Assembly: GCF_017115105.1 (NCBI RefSeq)
Contig: NZ_JABXKH010000148.1
Coordinates: 1-42,736, forward strand
From: Nostoc sp. NMS2
GTDB taxonomy: Bacteria; Cyanobacteriota; Cyanobacteriia; Cyanobacteriales; Nostocaceae
Length of the DNA stretch: 42,736 nucleotides
Reading direction: 5' to 3'
The notes beneath the pieces were generated by a model. That model had not been told where the DNA came from. It ran no database searches and saw only the letters and a list, made by a program, of their open reading frames with translations. The position numbers and the translations under genes are program-made. This document shows, piece by piece, positions 34,514 to 42,736 of this stretch. Positions within the stretch are counted from its first letter, which is position 1, and each line of letters opens with the position of its first letter.

Positions 34514-35138
34514 ATTATGTGCCTGAAACTAACTATTATCTAAGTAAACAAAACAAGGCTTGACTTTTTTTATTTTTGGTTCATTTATAGCTTGTAGCAG
34601 ATAAAAATACTAAAGCATTTTTGTGAATCAAAAAAATCACGCCAATAAATACACACAGACATTTTCACACAAAGCAGGTTGTGCTTATTGCTTTTTGGTA
34701 TTTGAGCGAAGAGACATCATGGATTATCCCCTAGATGCTCCTACTTTTTTTTACACTCTTAAGCTTCCATGATTTTCAACAAAGATACTATAAAGTTTAT
34801 ATCCCAATAGTTATTTTTACTGTAAAAATTTTAGTGTTGATCTAACAGGCTAACATCAATTTAGTATAGTTATATACACGTAAAACCTCTGCCTAAATAG
34901 TTATTTTTGCCGTTCGCCCTTGGTGTCTTCGCTACGAGAAAGCATCATAAGTGTTGCTGTATTATACCCATTCTTCATGAAGATACACTTAATTTAAATG
35001 AACCCCCATTTCCGCGCTGCGTCTCCCAGAGAAGGACACAAAGCAAAAGAGCATCGTTTCTCCTAAGACAACGCCAGTTACTACAATGTAGTAACTGTCT
35101 GCCTTACAGAATTAAATATTTGTTTAATTGCCAGTTCC
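34514..35138. other. Gene-free interval with a perfect 23-nt palindrome
   Basis: No coding region can be supported. The stretch is AT-rich. A perfect palindrome CAGTTACTACA-A-TGTAGTAACTG lies at 35075-35097, 42 bp beyond the end of the minus-strand hydrolase gene. Partial pieces of the dispersed GCGCTGCGTCTC repeat occur near 35013. Confidence 0.6.
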
Positions 35139-36785
35139 TTATTTATCAGCAAATTCTTGCACCACTGCCATAGCATCAGAAGGAATCTGCGTAATTAGGC
35201 GAAATGGAAATGCTTTAGTCGAAGCAAACTGAGCATAATCTGATGTCAGAAAGATAGCGTAGTTTTTAGCTTCTGGAGTCATCTGGAAAGCAAACGCTAA
35301 AGTTATAGCTTTAAGGTACTTGCGAATATCTGATGCTTGTTCGCCTACAACTTCACCGCCACTAATGGGTGTATTTGGTTGTCCGATCTGATCCATAGTC
35401 GTACTGGGGTCTTTTACACTCAGATGAGTACCCCCAACTATACCAACTAGCCATTTGGGGGATGGAATTTTGTCAAATCCCACAATCTGTTCAGTTAAAG
35501 CTGGGGTAGTTTTATCTGCGGAACCTGCTAACACTAGAGTAGGAATTTGCACCTTAGTTAACCCAGTTTCGCCAAAAATCAGAGAAGTTGTAGGATTGAG
35601 TGCGATCGCCTGTTTGATTCTCGTATCCCGCAGTTGATAGATATTTTCTGGCAGTTCTTGAGCAATGCACTGCATAGCTTCTCCTAAACTTAAGATAGCC
35701 AAGTTCTTTTTGCAGCGTTGTTTGAGCCGTTCTAGTTGTAACTCACCTCCCGCAAGTGCTAAAGCTGTACCACCACCAAAAGAATAACCAACAACCATCG
35801 CGTTCATCGTCGCAAGTTTCCCTTGTAGCGGATGATTAGCTGTTTGGTTGAGCTTTTCTAATTCGTCGAGAACAAAACTAATATCTTGAGGGCGATTTAA
35901 AAACTCTTGAGGCTTCACAGGTCTGGTTTTGCCTTGTAATGCAGAATTAATATTATCCTCATTACTACCAGGATGTTCTAAAGCAGCTACTACATAACCG
36001 TGGGATGCTAAATGTTCTGCCAGGTAACGCAAGTCCGTGCGGACTGATCCTAAGCCGTGAGAAAAGACAATTAAGGGTTTATTGACAGTTGCGTCATTTG
36101 ACCAGTAAATATCAACTGGAATTTGGCGCGAGCGCTTTTGGTCATTCAGGCTTAAGTTGAGTACTTTTACTTGAGCCGTTCCTGGTTGGCTGGGATCAAA
36201 AGGGAAAGCAATCTGCGCTGTTGTAGGGTCGATTCGGGGAGCGATCGCTAGCATAAATTGCTGCGTGCGCCAAAAAGCTGTATTCAAACTCCCTGCAACT
36301 ATAAAAGCTTTTGGTAAATCAATTTCTAAGCGTTTACTGGGATAAGCAGCGATAAAACTCAATATCGAAAGACCCTGCGGCGCAGTAGAGCCTAATACCA
36401 ATCCTCCTCTCAGTGCTTGTACCCCAGCATTATCCTTTCGGGCTAAAGCTGTGGCGAAGTCATTGAGAATAGTTGTGCCAATCTGGGTATTTAGTAACTT
36501 ATTAATGGTGACAACGTTCATCGGTATATTCATCCCTAGTGCCCCTAATAGGAAGCGACGTTGTTGTTCAGATAATCCTTTAGTATAAGACTGCAAATTC
36601 CCAGGCAATTCCCCTGTTTTTGCAGCGTTTTGCAACTCAGTAAGAGAGATGGATTCTGTAAATAAACCCAAATGCACAACAACGGTGTCAGCCGCAAGAG
36701 CCGAAGTATTTACCCCAAATTGTGTAAGTACAACTGCACTAAAAAAACCTGCAACTGTCCTTAGACTTCTCCAACTTCTTCTCAT
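35139..36785 (-). CDS. Secreted alpha/beta hydrolase with DUF1400 N-terminal domain
   Basis: The 548-residue protein has a signal peptide (residues about 1-31, ending ALAA), then a DUF1400-type helical domain (VVHLGLFTESISLTELQNAA, LPGNLQSYTKGLSEQQRRFL, residues 34-160) found almost only in cyanobacteria. The hydrolase core follows: VFSHGLGSVRTDLRYLAEHL, then the nucleophile elbow VVGYSFGGGTALAL (Ser near residue 340), a possible Asp in LVLAGSADKTTP and the His in GGTHLSVKD. It resembles platelet-activating-factor acetylhydrolase-like lipases. A periplasmic or secreted esterase is likely; the substrate is unknown. Confidence 0.85.
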   Translation of the reverse strand: MRRSWRSLRTVAGFFSAVVLTQFGVNTSALAADTVVVHLGLFTESISLTELQNAAKTGELPGNLQSYTKGLSEQQRRFLLGALGMNIPMNVVTINKLLNTQIGTTILNDFATALARKDNAGVQALRGGLVLGSTAPQGLSILSFIAAYPSKRLEIDLPKAFIVAGSLNTAFWRTQQFMLAIAPRIDPTTAQIAFPFDPSQPGTAQVKVLNLSLNDQKRSRQIPVDIYWSNDATVNKPLIVFSHGLGSVRTDLRYLAEHLASHGYVVAALEHPGSNEDNINSALQGKTRPVKPQEFLNRPQDISFVLDELEKLNQTANHPLQGKLATMNAMVVGYSFGGGTALALAGGELQLERLKQRCKKNLAILSLGEAMQCIAQELPENIYQLRDTRIKQAIALNPTTSLIFGETGLTKVQIPTLVLAGSADKTTPALTEQIVGFDKIPSPKWLVGIVGGTHLSVKDPSTTMDQIGQPNTPISGGEVVGEQASDIRKYLKAITLAFAFQMTPEAKNYAIFLTSDYAQFASTKAFPFRLITQIPSDAMAVVQEFADK

Positions 36786-37427
36786 AAATATTTATACCAA
36801 GTGTTACTTAGGGGAATATAACGAATATTTGTGTATTTGACTACCCCTTTAATTGCCCAGAAATCAAAGCAGATTTTTTCCTAAACTTGATAGGAATCGC
36901 CCCGAACTGCTCAAAGCAACCAAAACTCATCAAAAGTAACGAATTGTAGAATTCATCACAGCTAAAAATTTGAGCATGAATCAGTGTTAACAGCCACAAA
37001 AGTCTGATTGTTTCTCCGCTAGGTTTAATAATGTAACGAAACTGTAGAACAAGCGAAGCGATCGCATATCCAATTTGCACTTTTTGTAAGCTGATATCCT
37101 CATGGAATTTTAGATTTTGGATTTAATAATTAAAAATCCAAAACTCTCTTGGTTACAAAAGTTTCAGCATTTCTCTCAGCTTCAGCTATGTCAAACTTTT
37201 GTTAGCAACAATCAAAAATCATCTATCCAAAGCAACTAAATTTATGTATTTGGTCATCTAAAACCTTTGAGTTACTGCGAAGTTTAAACGACCGCTTAAT
37301 GTTTTGTCTTTGCCCTTTCTTTAGAAGGTGTTGCAGAGGTGTTGCAAGTGGATAGTCTTACTGCTGTAGCTGCACTATCATTACTCATTAAATTCTACCA
37401 GCCGCATCAACAATTTTTCTTGGCTTT
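36786..37427. other. Gene-free interval
   Basis: A 79-codon minus-strand frame (36841-37080) exists but has no family likeness, no clear ribosome site and unusual composition. An inverted repeat TTTTGGATTT/AAATCCAAAA with a 9-nt spacer lies at about 37115-37143. No other feature is supported; it holds the promoter of the plus-strand gene at 37428. Confidence 0.5.
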
Positions 37428-37886
37428 ATGCGTCGCAGACTCCCCTATATTTTAATTTTGCTACTTTCCTTGAGTATTATTACACTGTGGTGGCCTGTGA
37501 ATGATTCTGATTGCAATTTCGGGGATTCTTTAGGATCAAAAACTAAAAAATTTCAAATAAACGCTACTAAGGTTATTGTTCAGCCGTGGCGTGGTCGTCA
37601 CCATGTATATGGAATCTTTATGATTCCTGATGAATATAAACAAGCTCCATTTTTTGTAGTAACAGTCCAAGGTGCTGGCAGTTATTGTTCAAAACAATTT
37701 GGTTATAAAAACAACTTTAATGATATCTTTGCTGAACCAGGAACTTATTTGGTGAGAAAGTTTATTAGAACTCGAACGGCTTTGCGGCTTATTTTCCAGG
37801 GTATGTACTTCCAAATCAATGATAAACAGAACTGGACGTTGACTTTCCCTAAACCAAATACTAGTACCGCTTTGCGTAATTCGTAA
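37428..37886 (+). CDS. Small secreted or membrane-anchored protein of unknown function
   Basis: The 152-residue protein starts with an N-terminal hydrophobic signal or anchor (RRRLPYILILLLSLSIITLW, residues 2-21). The rest is soluble with two cysteines (DCNFGD near residue 29 and SYCSKQF near 87), suggesting an exported domain with a disulfide. Text such as KVIVQPWRGRHHVYGIFMIP suggests a beta-rich fold. I do not recognise the family. The last five codons (ALRNS) come from a tandem CGTAATT heptamer block, so the repeat has probably supplied the stop codon or replaced the native C-terminus. Confidence 0.6.
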   Translation: MRRRLPYILILLLSLSIITLWWPVNDSDCNFGDSLGSKTKKFQINATKVIVQPWRGRHHVYGIFMIPDEYKQAPFFVVTVQGAGSYCSKQFGYKNNFNDIFAEPGTYLVRKFIRTRTALRLIFQGMYFQINDKQNWTLTFPKPNTSTALRNS

Positions 37887-38153
37887 TTCGTAATTCGTAA
37901 TTCGTAATTACCGTTGTGTAAGGGTTTTAGACATTTCAAATGGTCTGTTTATTTCCGCCGTACTGTACTAGTAAGTAAATCGGCAAGTTTTGCGGTGGGG
38001 TTAAAATATCCAGACGCTCGCGGACTCGCTCATAGCGTTGCTATGCCGTTCGCGCAGCGTCTCGTAGAAAAGGCTTTACGCTTCTCAACGAGACGCTGCG
38101 CGAACGCTAATACAAAACTTAATTACGAATTACGAATTACGAATTACGAATTA
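37875..38153. repeat. Heptamer repeats in opposed orientation flanking a dispersed repeat
   Basis: CGTAATT units (37875-37910) and their complement, AATTACG units (38120-38153), form arms about 33 bp long separated by about 210 bp. Between them lies the 42-bp repeat copy 38040-38081 (see 4904-4945) and its local inverted partner GAGACGCTGCGCGAACG (38090-38106). The whole could fold into a large stem-loop between a plus-strand gene and the convergent M28 peptidase gene. Confidence 0.8.
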
Positions 38154-38158
38154 TTGAC

Positions 38159-39214
38159 TCAGCTTGGTGATTGAGTTTGCAAAACCTCATTTTTATTTAA
38201 CAAACTACTAGTTGTATTGACTACAATCTGTGCTGCTCCTGTAAAAAACGATCGCTCAATAGTCGCTGGAACATCGCTAGGTTGATGATAGTGCGGAGTC
38301 CGTAAATTTGCTGTATCTGTCACCAGCACAGCACCCACACCCTGATACCAAAATGGTGCATGGTCGCTGCGTAAAGTGTCTGGTGTCAGTAAACCTTTAA
38401 AAGGAATTGGTAGTATTAGGACTGGTGGCAAATTTGATTCCTGTTTATTCAGGGCGCTTGAGGGGAGCATCTGTGAGCTTGGAAAGGCATTCAGCAAAGG
38501 CAAATGTTCTGTATCACCAACCACTGCCAAAAAGTCGCCCTTGTCGCTAGGTGGAGTAACAGGCAATCCCGCCGGGTATTTTTGACAGCCAACAGTATAA
38601 CAAGCATAGCCAACCATATCCATAACGATCGCTCCGCCCAAGTTTTGCAAGCGTGCTGTCTTGCTTACAAAAGCCTGACTACCCAAAAGTCCTGTTTCCT
38701 CTTGGTCAAAAAAAGCTAGTTGTAATGTCCGTGGTGTGGGACGAGAACCGAGCAATCGAGCAACTTCTAGCACTACAGCTACACCACTAGCGTTATCATC
38801 AGCACCAGGAGATAAGGCAACAGTATCGTAATGCGCTGCGACGAGAATTGCTTTAGCGGCTTTGTTGGTTCCTATACGTTCAGCAAAAATATTTACACCC
38901 TCAGAGAACTTTTCCAATTTGGGCTTCCAGCCGAATTTTTTTAGTTCAGTTGTGATATAAGTGCGAGTAAGCGATCGCTCTGTTGTCGTGTAGCGCTGAA
39001 AATTTAACTTTTGGATATGGTTTAATAGCTTATCAGTAGACACTTGTAGGGTATTATCAACTTTTTTTAACTCTAGTTGTGGTTGCGGCGTTTCCACAGG
39101 AATGCTTTCAACAATTGCTGGTGAGGGACGCTGTTCAAAAAACGTGCTACCTCTGCTACCCAACACAGCAACAGCCACTAGTAGCAACAGCATCAGCCAA
39201 ATCCATTTTTTCAT
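38159..39214 (-). CDS. M28 family zinc aminopeptidase-like protein
   Basis: The 351-residue protein starts at the ATG at 39214, which has AGGA 8 nt upstream; a TTG eight codons earlier is less likely. An N-terminal hydrophobic anchor (KKWIWLMLLLLVAVAVLG) places it in the periplasm or membrane. The M28 metal sites are visible: VAAHYDTVALSPGADDNASG (His and Asp), FFDQEETGLLGSQAF (Glu pair), VMDMVGY (Asp) and the C-terminal TPHYHQPSDVP (His). Cysteines in YACYTVGCQKYP may form a disulfide. It probably trims peptides outside the cytoplasm (family expectation). Confidence 0.9.
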   Translation of the reverse strand: MKKWIWLMLLLLVAVAVLGSRGSTFFEQRPSPAIVESIPVETPQPQLELKKVDNTLQVSTDKLLNHIQKLNFQRYTTTERSLTRTYITTELKKFGWKPKLEKFSEGVNIFAERIGTNKAAKAILVAAHYDTVALSPGADDNASGVAVVLEVARLLGSRPTPRTLQLAFFDQEETGLLGSQAFVSKTARLQNLGGAIVMDMVGYACYTVGCQKYPAGLPVTPPSDKGDFLAVVGDTEHLPLLNAFPSSQMLPSSALNKQESNLPPVLILPIPFKGLLTPDTLRSDHAPFWYQGVGAVLVTDTANLRTPHYHQPSDVPATIERSFFTGAAQIVVNTTSSLLNKNEVLQTQSPS

Positions 39215-39410
39215 CTGATTGATCCTTTGCTCATCCAAGTTCTAGTAATACCATTTCTGTTTGAAGATACGCCTATAAGACTGACGTAAAACTACAGGCT
39301 GTAAGGGTAATTCATAAATTGCCCCTATATAAACAAAGTGCAGCCTCACATAAAATTGCTATAAGTTTAATTATTTATAGTTCAATGCTATTTTCATAAT
39401 TTACTTTAAT

Positions 39411-40055
39411 TTATGACTCTACTAAGCGAATTTCCATGAGTGGAGTTAATACCTCTCCAGTCCAGAGATTTTGTAATATTGTTTGTAATATTGTTGGTTC
39501 AATCCAGTTAGAATATTCCTCCATACCTTCACGAGATTCACGATACTTGAACCGAAATCGATATGTACCTGGATAAAGTGGTTCAAAACCGTACAAGTCT
39601 TCAGATGGAAAAGGGATATCCAAATTCAACTGTTGGTCATGCTTTTTCTTGCGGTTCCGTATCCAATATAGAAAGGCATCTCGATATAGTGTTACTGCTC
39701 TTCCTGGTATTAACAGCACATAATCAGATTCAATTCGTGGGTTCAATCGCTCACAAGAGATACCTGTCCGCATTAATTGGCCATCTGGTGCGATCATTTC
39801 TGGAAACATGGAGTAAAAATTCGATGAAAAGTAAAAAAAACTTTGCGTATTATTAGTAATCCGAATACCAAGCTCTACAGGAGTATAGACACCGCGTTTG
39901 GCTTCAGGGATAGTCAATATCCTTTGTGATACCACAGTTTCAAACCTGACGTTATTCACTTCAACAGCATTGCTCTCATTTGATTCCAAAAATGTCATGT
40001 TTTTATCATTAATACAACTTATCTTTCTGCTGCTTCTAAAGAATACTTGTTTCAC
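39411..40055 (-). CDS. Hypothetical protein, beta-rich
   Basis: I do not recognise the family. The 214-residue frame begins at GTG 40055, whose GTGA overlaps the stop of the small upstream frame; an internal ATG at 39998 (MTFLESNESN) is an alternative that would give 195 residues. The sequence VELGIRITNNTQSFFYFSSN and LYPGTYRFRFKYRESREG suggests an immunoglobulin-like or beta-sandwich fold. The C-terminus ILQNLWTGEVLTPLMEIRLV has a relative in the neighbouring frame at 40052-40273. There is no signal peptide. Confidence 0.65.
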   Translation of the reverse strand: MKQVFFRSSRKISCINDKNMTFLESNESNAVEVNNVRFETVVSQRILTIPEAKRGVYTPVELGIRITNNTQSFFYFSSNFYSMFPEMIAPDGQLMRTGISCERLNPRIESDYVLLIPGRAVTLYRDAFLYWIRNRKKKHDQQLNLDIPFPSEDLYGFEPLYPGTYRFRFKYRESREGMEEYSNWIEPTILQTILQNLWTGEVLTPLMEIRLVES

Positions 40056-40273
40056 TGCGTAGCTAAATTAAACTCAAGAGGATGTGTATGTACCTCACCT
40101 ACCCAGACATCTTCTATCTTGCTAATGTCACTTATAGGGTTGTTGTAAATTGCTTCCTCCCATACTGATTTTAAAGGGAGCATCCCAATTTTGCCAAAAG
40201 ACACAGGACTGGGGCAAAAAACCTGTACAAACCTCTTCCCTTTGCGTTCTTGGCGTCCTTGGCGGTTCGTCAT
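40052..40273 (-). pseudogene. Truncated paralogue of the gene at 39411
   Basis: The last 40 residues of this 73-codon frame (EEAIYNNPISDISKIEDVWV, then GEVHTHPLEFNL) resemble the C-terminus of its neighbour (LQTILQNLWTGEVLTP, LMEIRL). The first 25 residues (MTNRQGRQERKGKRF) are read from a common intergenic repeat, so the N-terminal part of the paralogue has been lost. The TGA overlaps the GTG of the next gene, which may allow coupled translation. It could also be a short functional gene. Confidence 0.5.
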
Positions 40274-40576
40274 TTCATTCTCGGTCTAAGTCCAAACACC
40301 GTATAATAATAAACTTGCACATTTGGGATGCTCCCGATTTTAAATCTATAGGGTTACTCCAGGATGTTTACATGCAGATTTTCCTTCCTAAAGTAAACAT
40401 CAAGTTTGACGCTTTGTCTTTTGACACAAGACACGACTTAACTTATAGTTCCGCACTAGAGGAGTGCTGAGTACTGACTACTGAGCAAAGAAGAAGAGAA
40501 AACAATTTCTTCTTAATTCTTCAAAATCTTTCTTCTTCCACTCAAAACTCATGACTCAGAACTCAGGACTTTTTTT
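40274..40576. other. Intergenic interval upstream of the SafE-like gene
   Basis: No gene is supported. Close to the next start are direct repeats of ACTCATGACTCAGAACTCAG type, and the plus strand is pyrimidine/adenine-rich. It presumably carries the promoter for 40577-42479. Confidence 0.45.
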
Positions 40577-41824
40577 ATGGTAGATTTGTTGCTGATCTCA
40601 ATCCTGGGGTTTCTGGGGAGTTTTGGTCATTGCTTTGGGATGTGTGGCCCTTTAACAGTGGCATTTTCCCTGTCTCATCAGCCGAAAGGGACATCACCCT
40701 CAGAAAAGCCGGACACTTGGCGACAGCAATTAAAATTTCATATCCTGCTAAACCTGGGGCGGATGTTGAGCTATGCTCTAGTCGGTGCTGGCATTGGGGC
40801 GTTAGGTTCGGTATTGCTGCAAAGTGGACAGCTAGCGGGTATTGGCAGCGACTTTCGGCGCTGGATGGCAATTTTGACTGGCGTGATGCTGATTTGGTTT
40901 GGCTTAGGACAAGTAAAACCCGATTTACTCCCGCGTATTCCTGTGTTACATCCCCTATTACAAGGCAGGCTACACGATCGCCTCAGCGCAGGAATGGTTA
41001 AGCTTTCCTTTAAAGCGAAATGGTGGACACCAATGCTTTTGGGGATGACTTGGGGTTTAATGCCCTGTGGTTTCCTGTATGCTGCCCAAATCAAAGCTGT
41101 TGAAACTGGCAATTTATGGATGGGTGGGGCAACTATGCTGGCTTTTGGCCTGGGAACCCTGCCCACTATGCTAGGTGTAGGCATCTCCACATCGTTGGTA
41201 AGTAAAGACAAGCGCAGTCAGTTATTTCGATTAGGCGGTTGGGTGACACTCACCATTGGCATCATTACCCTCCTACGGACTGGTGACACAATGGTAGATT
41301 ACACCGGACACGCAGCATTATTCTGCTTAATCTTGGCGTTAATTGCGCGTCCTATTAGTGGGTTGTGGGCTTCACCATTGCGTTATCGCCGCGCCTTGGG
41401 GGTAGGATCTTTTGTACTTTCTGTGGTTCACACCTTCCACATGATAGAACACTCATTGCAATGGAATTTTGCCGCCTTTTCTTTTATGCCACCAGAATTT
41501 CAGTGGGGTATGGCTGCGGGTGCTGTAGCATTAATATTAATGTCCCCCGCCGCTTTAACGAGTTGGGAATCTTTGCAGAAATCTTTGGGCAAGCGTTGGC
41601 GACAGATTCATCTATTGGGTGTGCCAGCCTTGCTCTTGAGTACTATTCATGCTGTGTTGATTGGTTCCCATTACCTGGGTTCTTTGCAATCAACTTGGGG
41701 AAATAACTTAGCGGCAGTACTGATGGGAATTCTTACCCTCAGTGTCTTACTAGTACGTTCGCGTTTTTTTTGGTCAAAGTTAGCCGTAGAAAAGTTTTAT
41801 GTCCCCCCAACAAAATCGCGGTAA
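40577..41824 (+). CDS. SafE/UreH-like (TauE-DsbD superfamily) membrane transporter
   Basis: The 415-residue protein has about ten transmembrane helices. The N-terminal half carries the family motif GSFGHCFGMCGPLTVAFSL and its second-repeat counterpart TWGLMPCGFLYAAQIKAVET, whose cysteines are typical of heavy-metal/cytochrome-maturation-linked members (CcoH/UreH_2 group). The second half (from about residue 225) adds further helices with several His (VVHTFHMIEHSL, LLGVPALLLSTIHAVLIG). A role in metal or thiol transport across the membrane is a family-based guess. The stop overlaps the next gene by 26 bp, so the two are translationally coupled. Confidence 0.82.
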   Translation: MVDLLLISILGFLGSFGHCFGMCGPLTVAFSLSHQPKGTSPSEKPDTWRQQLKFHILLNLGRMLSYALVGAGIGALGSVLLQSGQLAGIGSDFRRWMAILTGVMLIWFGLGQVKPDLLPRIPVLHPLLQGRLHDRLSAGMVKLSFKAKWWTPMLLGMTWGLMPCGFLYAAQIKAVETGNLWMGGATMLAFGLGTLPTMLGVGISTSLVSKDKRSQLFRLGGWVTLTIGIITLLRTGDTMVDYTGHAALFCLILALIARPISGLWASPLRYRRALGVGSFVLSVVHTFHMIEHSLQWNFAAFSFMPPEFQWGMAAGAVALILMSPAALTSWESLQKSLGKRWRQIHLLGVPALLLSTIHAVLIGSHYLGSLQSTWGNNLAAVLMGILTLSVLLVRSRFFWSKLAVEKFYVPPTKSR

Positions 41825-42479
41825 ATCATGCTTATTTTCTGGCTCAATCCCAACGAGTCAAAAACAGAAGCATTACCCAAACAAAGGAACAATCAAGTAT
41901 TTACTATTCCTGAGTTCTTTAGTTATATCAATAACTAATCTTTACCCTGCATCTGCTCATAAGGTGGAAGTCGCTGGAGATGTTGGTGGCACCCTCCACA
42001 TTGAACCAAATGATAATCCCCGGGCTGGAGAACCCTCCCAAGCCTGGTTTGCGCTTACCCGCAGAGGTGGAAGGGTGATTCCCCTGTCACAGTGTAATTG
42101 TCGGTTGGCTGTTTATGCCGAACCTTATGCAGCCGGAGAGCCACCACTCTTAGAACCACAGTTAGAAGCTGTAGCAGCTGAACGTTATCAAGGTATTCCA
42201 GGTGCTGAAATTACCTTTCCCAAACCAGGTATTTATGAGTTGCAACTAAATGGGAAACCAGTCTCTGGAGCAAGATTCAAACCTTTTAAGTTCAAATTTG
42301 AAGTTACTGTGGCAGGTGGATCTACACAGAACACACAAATTCAGCGAGATGTCAATGGTGATTTGGTAGAGGGTGAATCTCAGAAATTACCAATTTGGGC
42401 GATCGCACTGCCAATCTTCGCATTTATCGCCATCTTATTTGTTGCACTCCGAGGGACGAGAGGAGGGAGTGGGGAGTAG
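41799..42479 (+). CDS. Membrane-anchored periplasmic-type protein coupled to the transporter
   Basis: The 226-residue protein starts inside the end of the preceding gene (ATG at 41799). A hydrophobic signal (YLLFLSSLVISITNLYPASA, residues about 34-53) precedes a beta-rich domain beginning HKVEVAGDVGGTLHIEPNDN. CNCR near residue 100 provides a close cysteine pair, and a C-terminal helix (PIWAIALPIFAFIAILFVAL) anchors it. A mature start at His, a copper/metal-binding style as in CopC and YtkA-like proteins, would fit its transporter partner, but this is inference. The last codons (TRGGSGE) are read from a GGGAGTGGGGAG intergenic repeat. Confidence 0.75.
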   Translation: MSPQQNRGKSCLFSGSIPTSQKQKHYPNKGTIKYLLFLSSLVISITNLYPASAHKVEVAGDVGGTLHIEPNDNPRAGEPSQAWFALTRRGGRVIPLSQCNCRLAVYAEPYAAGEPPLLEPQLEAVAAERYQGIPGAEITFPKPGIYELQLNGKPVSGARFKPFKFKFEVTVAGGSTQNTQIQRDVNGDLVEGESQKLPIWAIALPIFAFIAILFVALRGTRGGSGE

Positions 42480-42736
42480 GCAGTAGGGAGTAGGGGAGTA
42501 GAGGGTAAGTTGTAGTAAGTCTTTGCCCTCTGCTCCTTTTCATTACATCGCTATATTTTCCCAAGTTAGTACTAACAGTAGCCCAGGCTTTTATTCATGA
42601 CTAAACCACTAGCTTTTACAGTGGTAGTTTTCCAGGGTTAGCGCGTCTCAAAGCCTATTGACAAGAGGACTTGCCTGATCAGCAATCTTTGTTGGAAACA
42701 AAGTGACACCATCCGAGGTAGGGTAAGATTTAATTC
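42480..42736. other. Window end, no gene seen
   Basis: The first 50 bp continue a purine-rich repeat (GTAGGGAGTAGGGGAGTAG). The rest to the window edge has no supported ORF or RNA. Confidence 0.5.

Noticed and set aside
36841..37080. 79-codon minus-strand ORF
   Set aside because: It has no recognisable motif or ribosome site and lies in an AT-rich intergenic region; not supported as a gene.

Overview
The window looks like chromosome from a filamentous, heterocyst-forming type cyanobacterium (Nostoc/Anabaena relatives). The reasons are the very frequent HIP1 octamer GCGATCGC, tandem heptamer repeats (CGTAATT and GTCATTT families), the two-enzyme-type galactolipid gene mgdA, cyanobacterial families such as DUF4168 and DUF1400, and abundant small palindromic and G/C-tract repeats between genes. 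There are no rRNA or tRNA genes, no CRISPR array and no prophage that I can see.

Layout. 140-4179 (minus) is a pstSCAB phosphate-uptake operon, with a candidate Pho box in front of pstS. 4497-5103 is a MITE-like element that carries a second small inverted-repeat element inside it. 5105-9549 holds a Uma2-type nuclease, a SpoIIM-like membrane protein divergent from two membrane-protein genes (the second is RDD), and a 2H-phosphoesterase-like gene. 9820-13398 has holA, a DUF4168 secreted protein, a PAS-LuxR regulator and recR. 13824-18619 (minus) encodes a 1311-residue TPR-CHAT protease-like protein preceded by a small protein that is homologous to its N-terminal regulatory part. 19067-22150 is dnaX interrupted by an intein. 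22285-23691 is mgdA, followed by a structured RNA candidate with 6S-like architecture (about 23834-24063).

The second half has a small conserved cyanobacterial gene; an RHH antitoxin/Doc toxin pair whose toxin is frameshifted; a winged-helix plus TIR/deoxyribosyltransferase-like protein of defence type; a membrane-anchored GTPase; nifJ (pyruvate:ferredoxin oxidoreductase) enlarged by in-frame pieces of dispersed repeats; a DUF6875 protein; a DUF1400 alpha/beta hydrolase; a small secreted protein; an M28 peptidase; a hypothetical gene with a truncated paralogue beside it; and a SafE/UreH-like membrane transporter translationally coupled to a membrane-anchored periplasmic-type protein.

The most striking item is the dnaX intein (19454-20461). 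Its splicing blocks are in the dnaX frame, but the region between them carries a separate 237-codon ORF in another frame (19681-20394) that reads as a zinc-finger plus LAGLIDADG-type homing endonuclease. The dnaX frame stays open through the whole overlap. Two coding functions therefore appear to be overprinted on the same DNA, unlike the usual in-frame fused endonuclease domain. Second-tier items are the CHAT protease/small paralogue pair, the repeat-derived insertions in NifJ, and the loss of a normal start codon at the expected position of recR.
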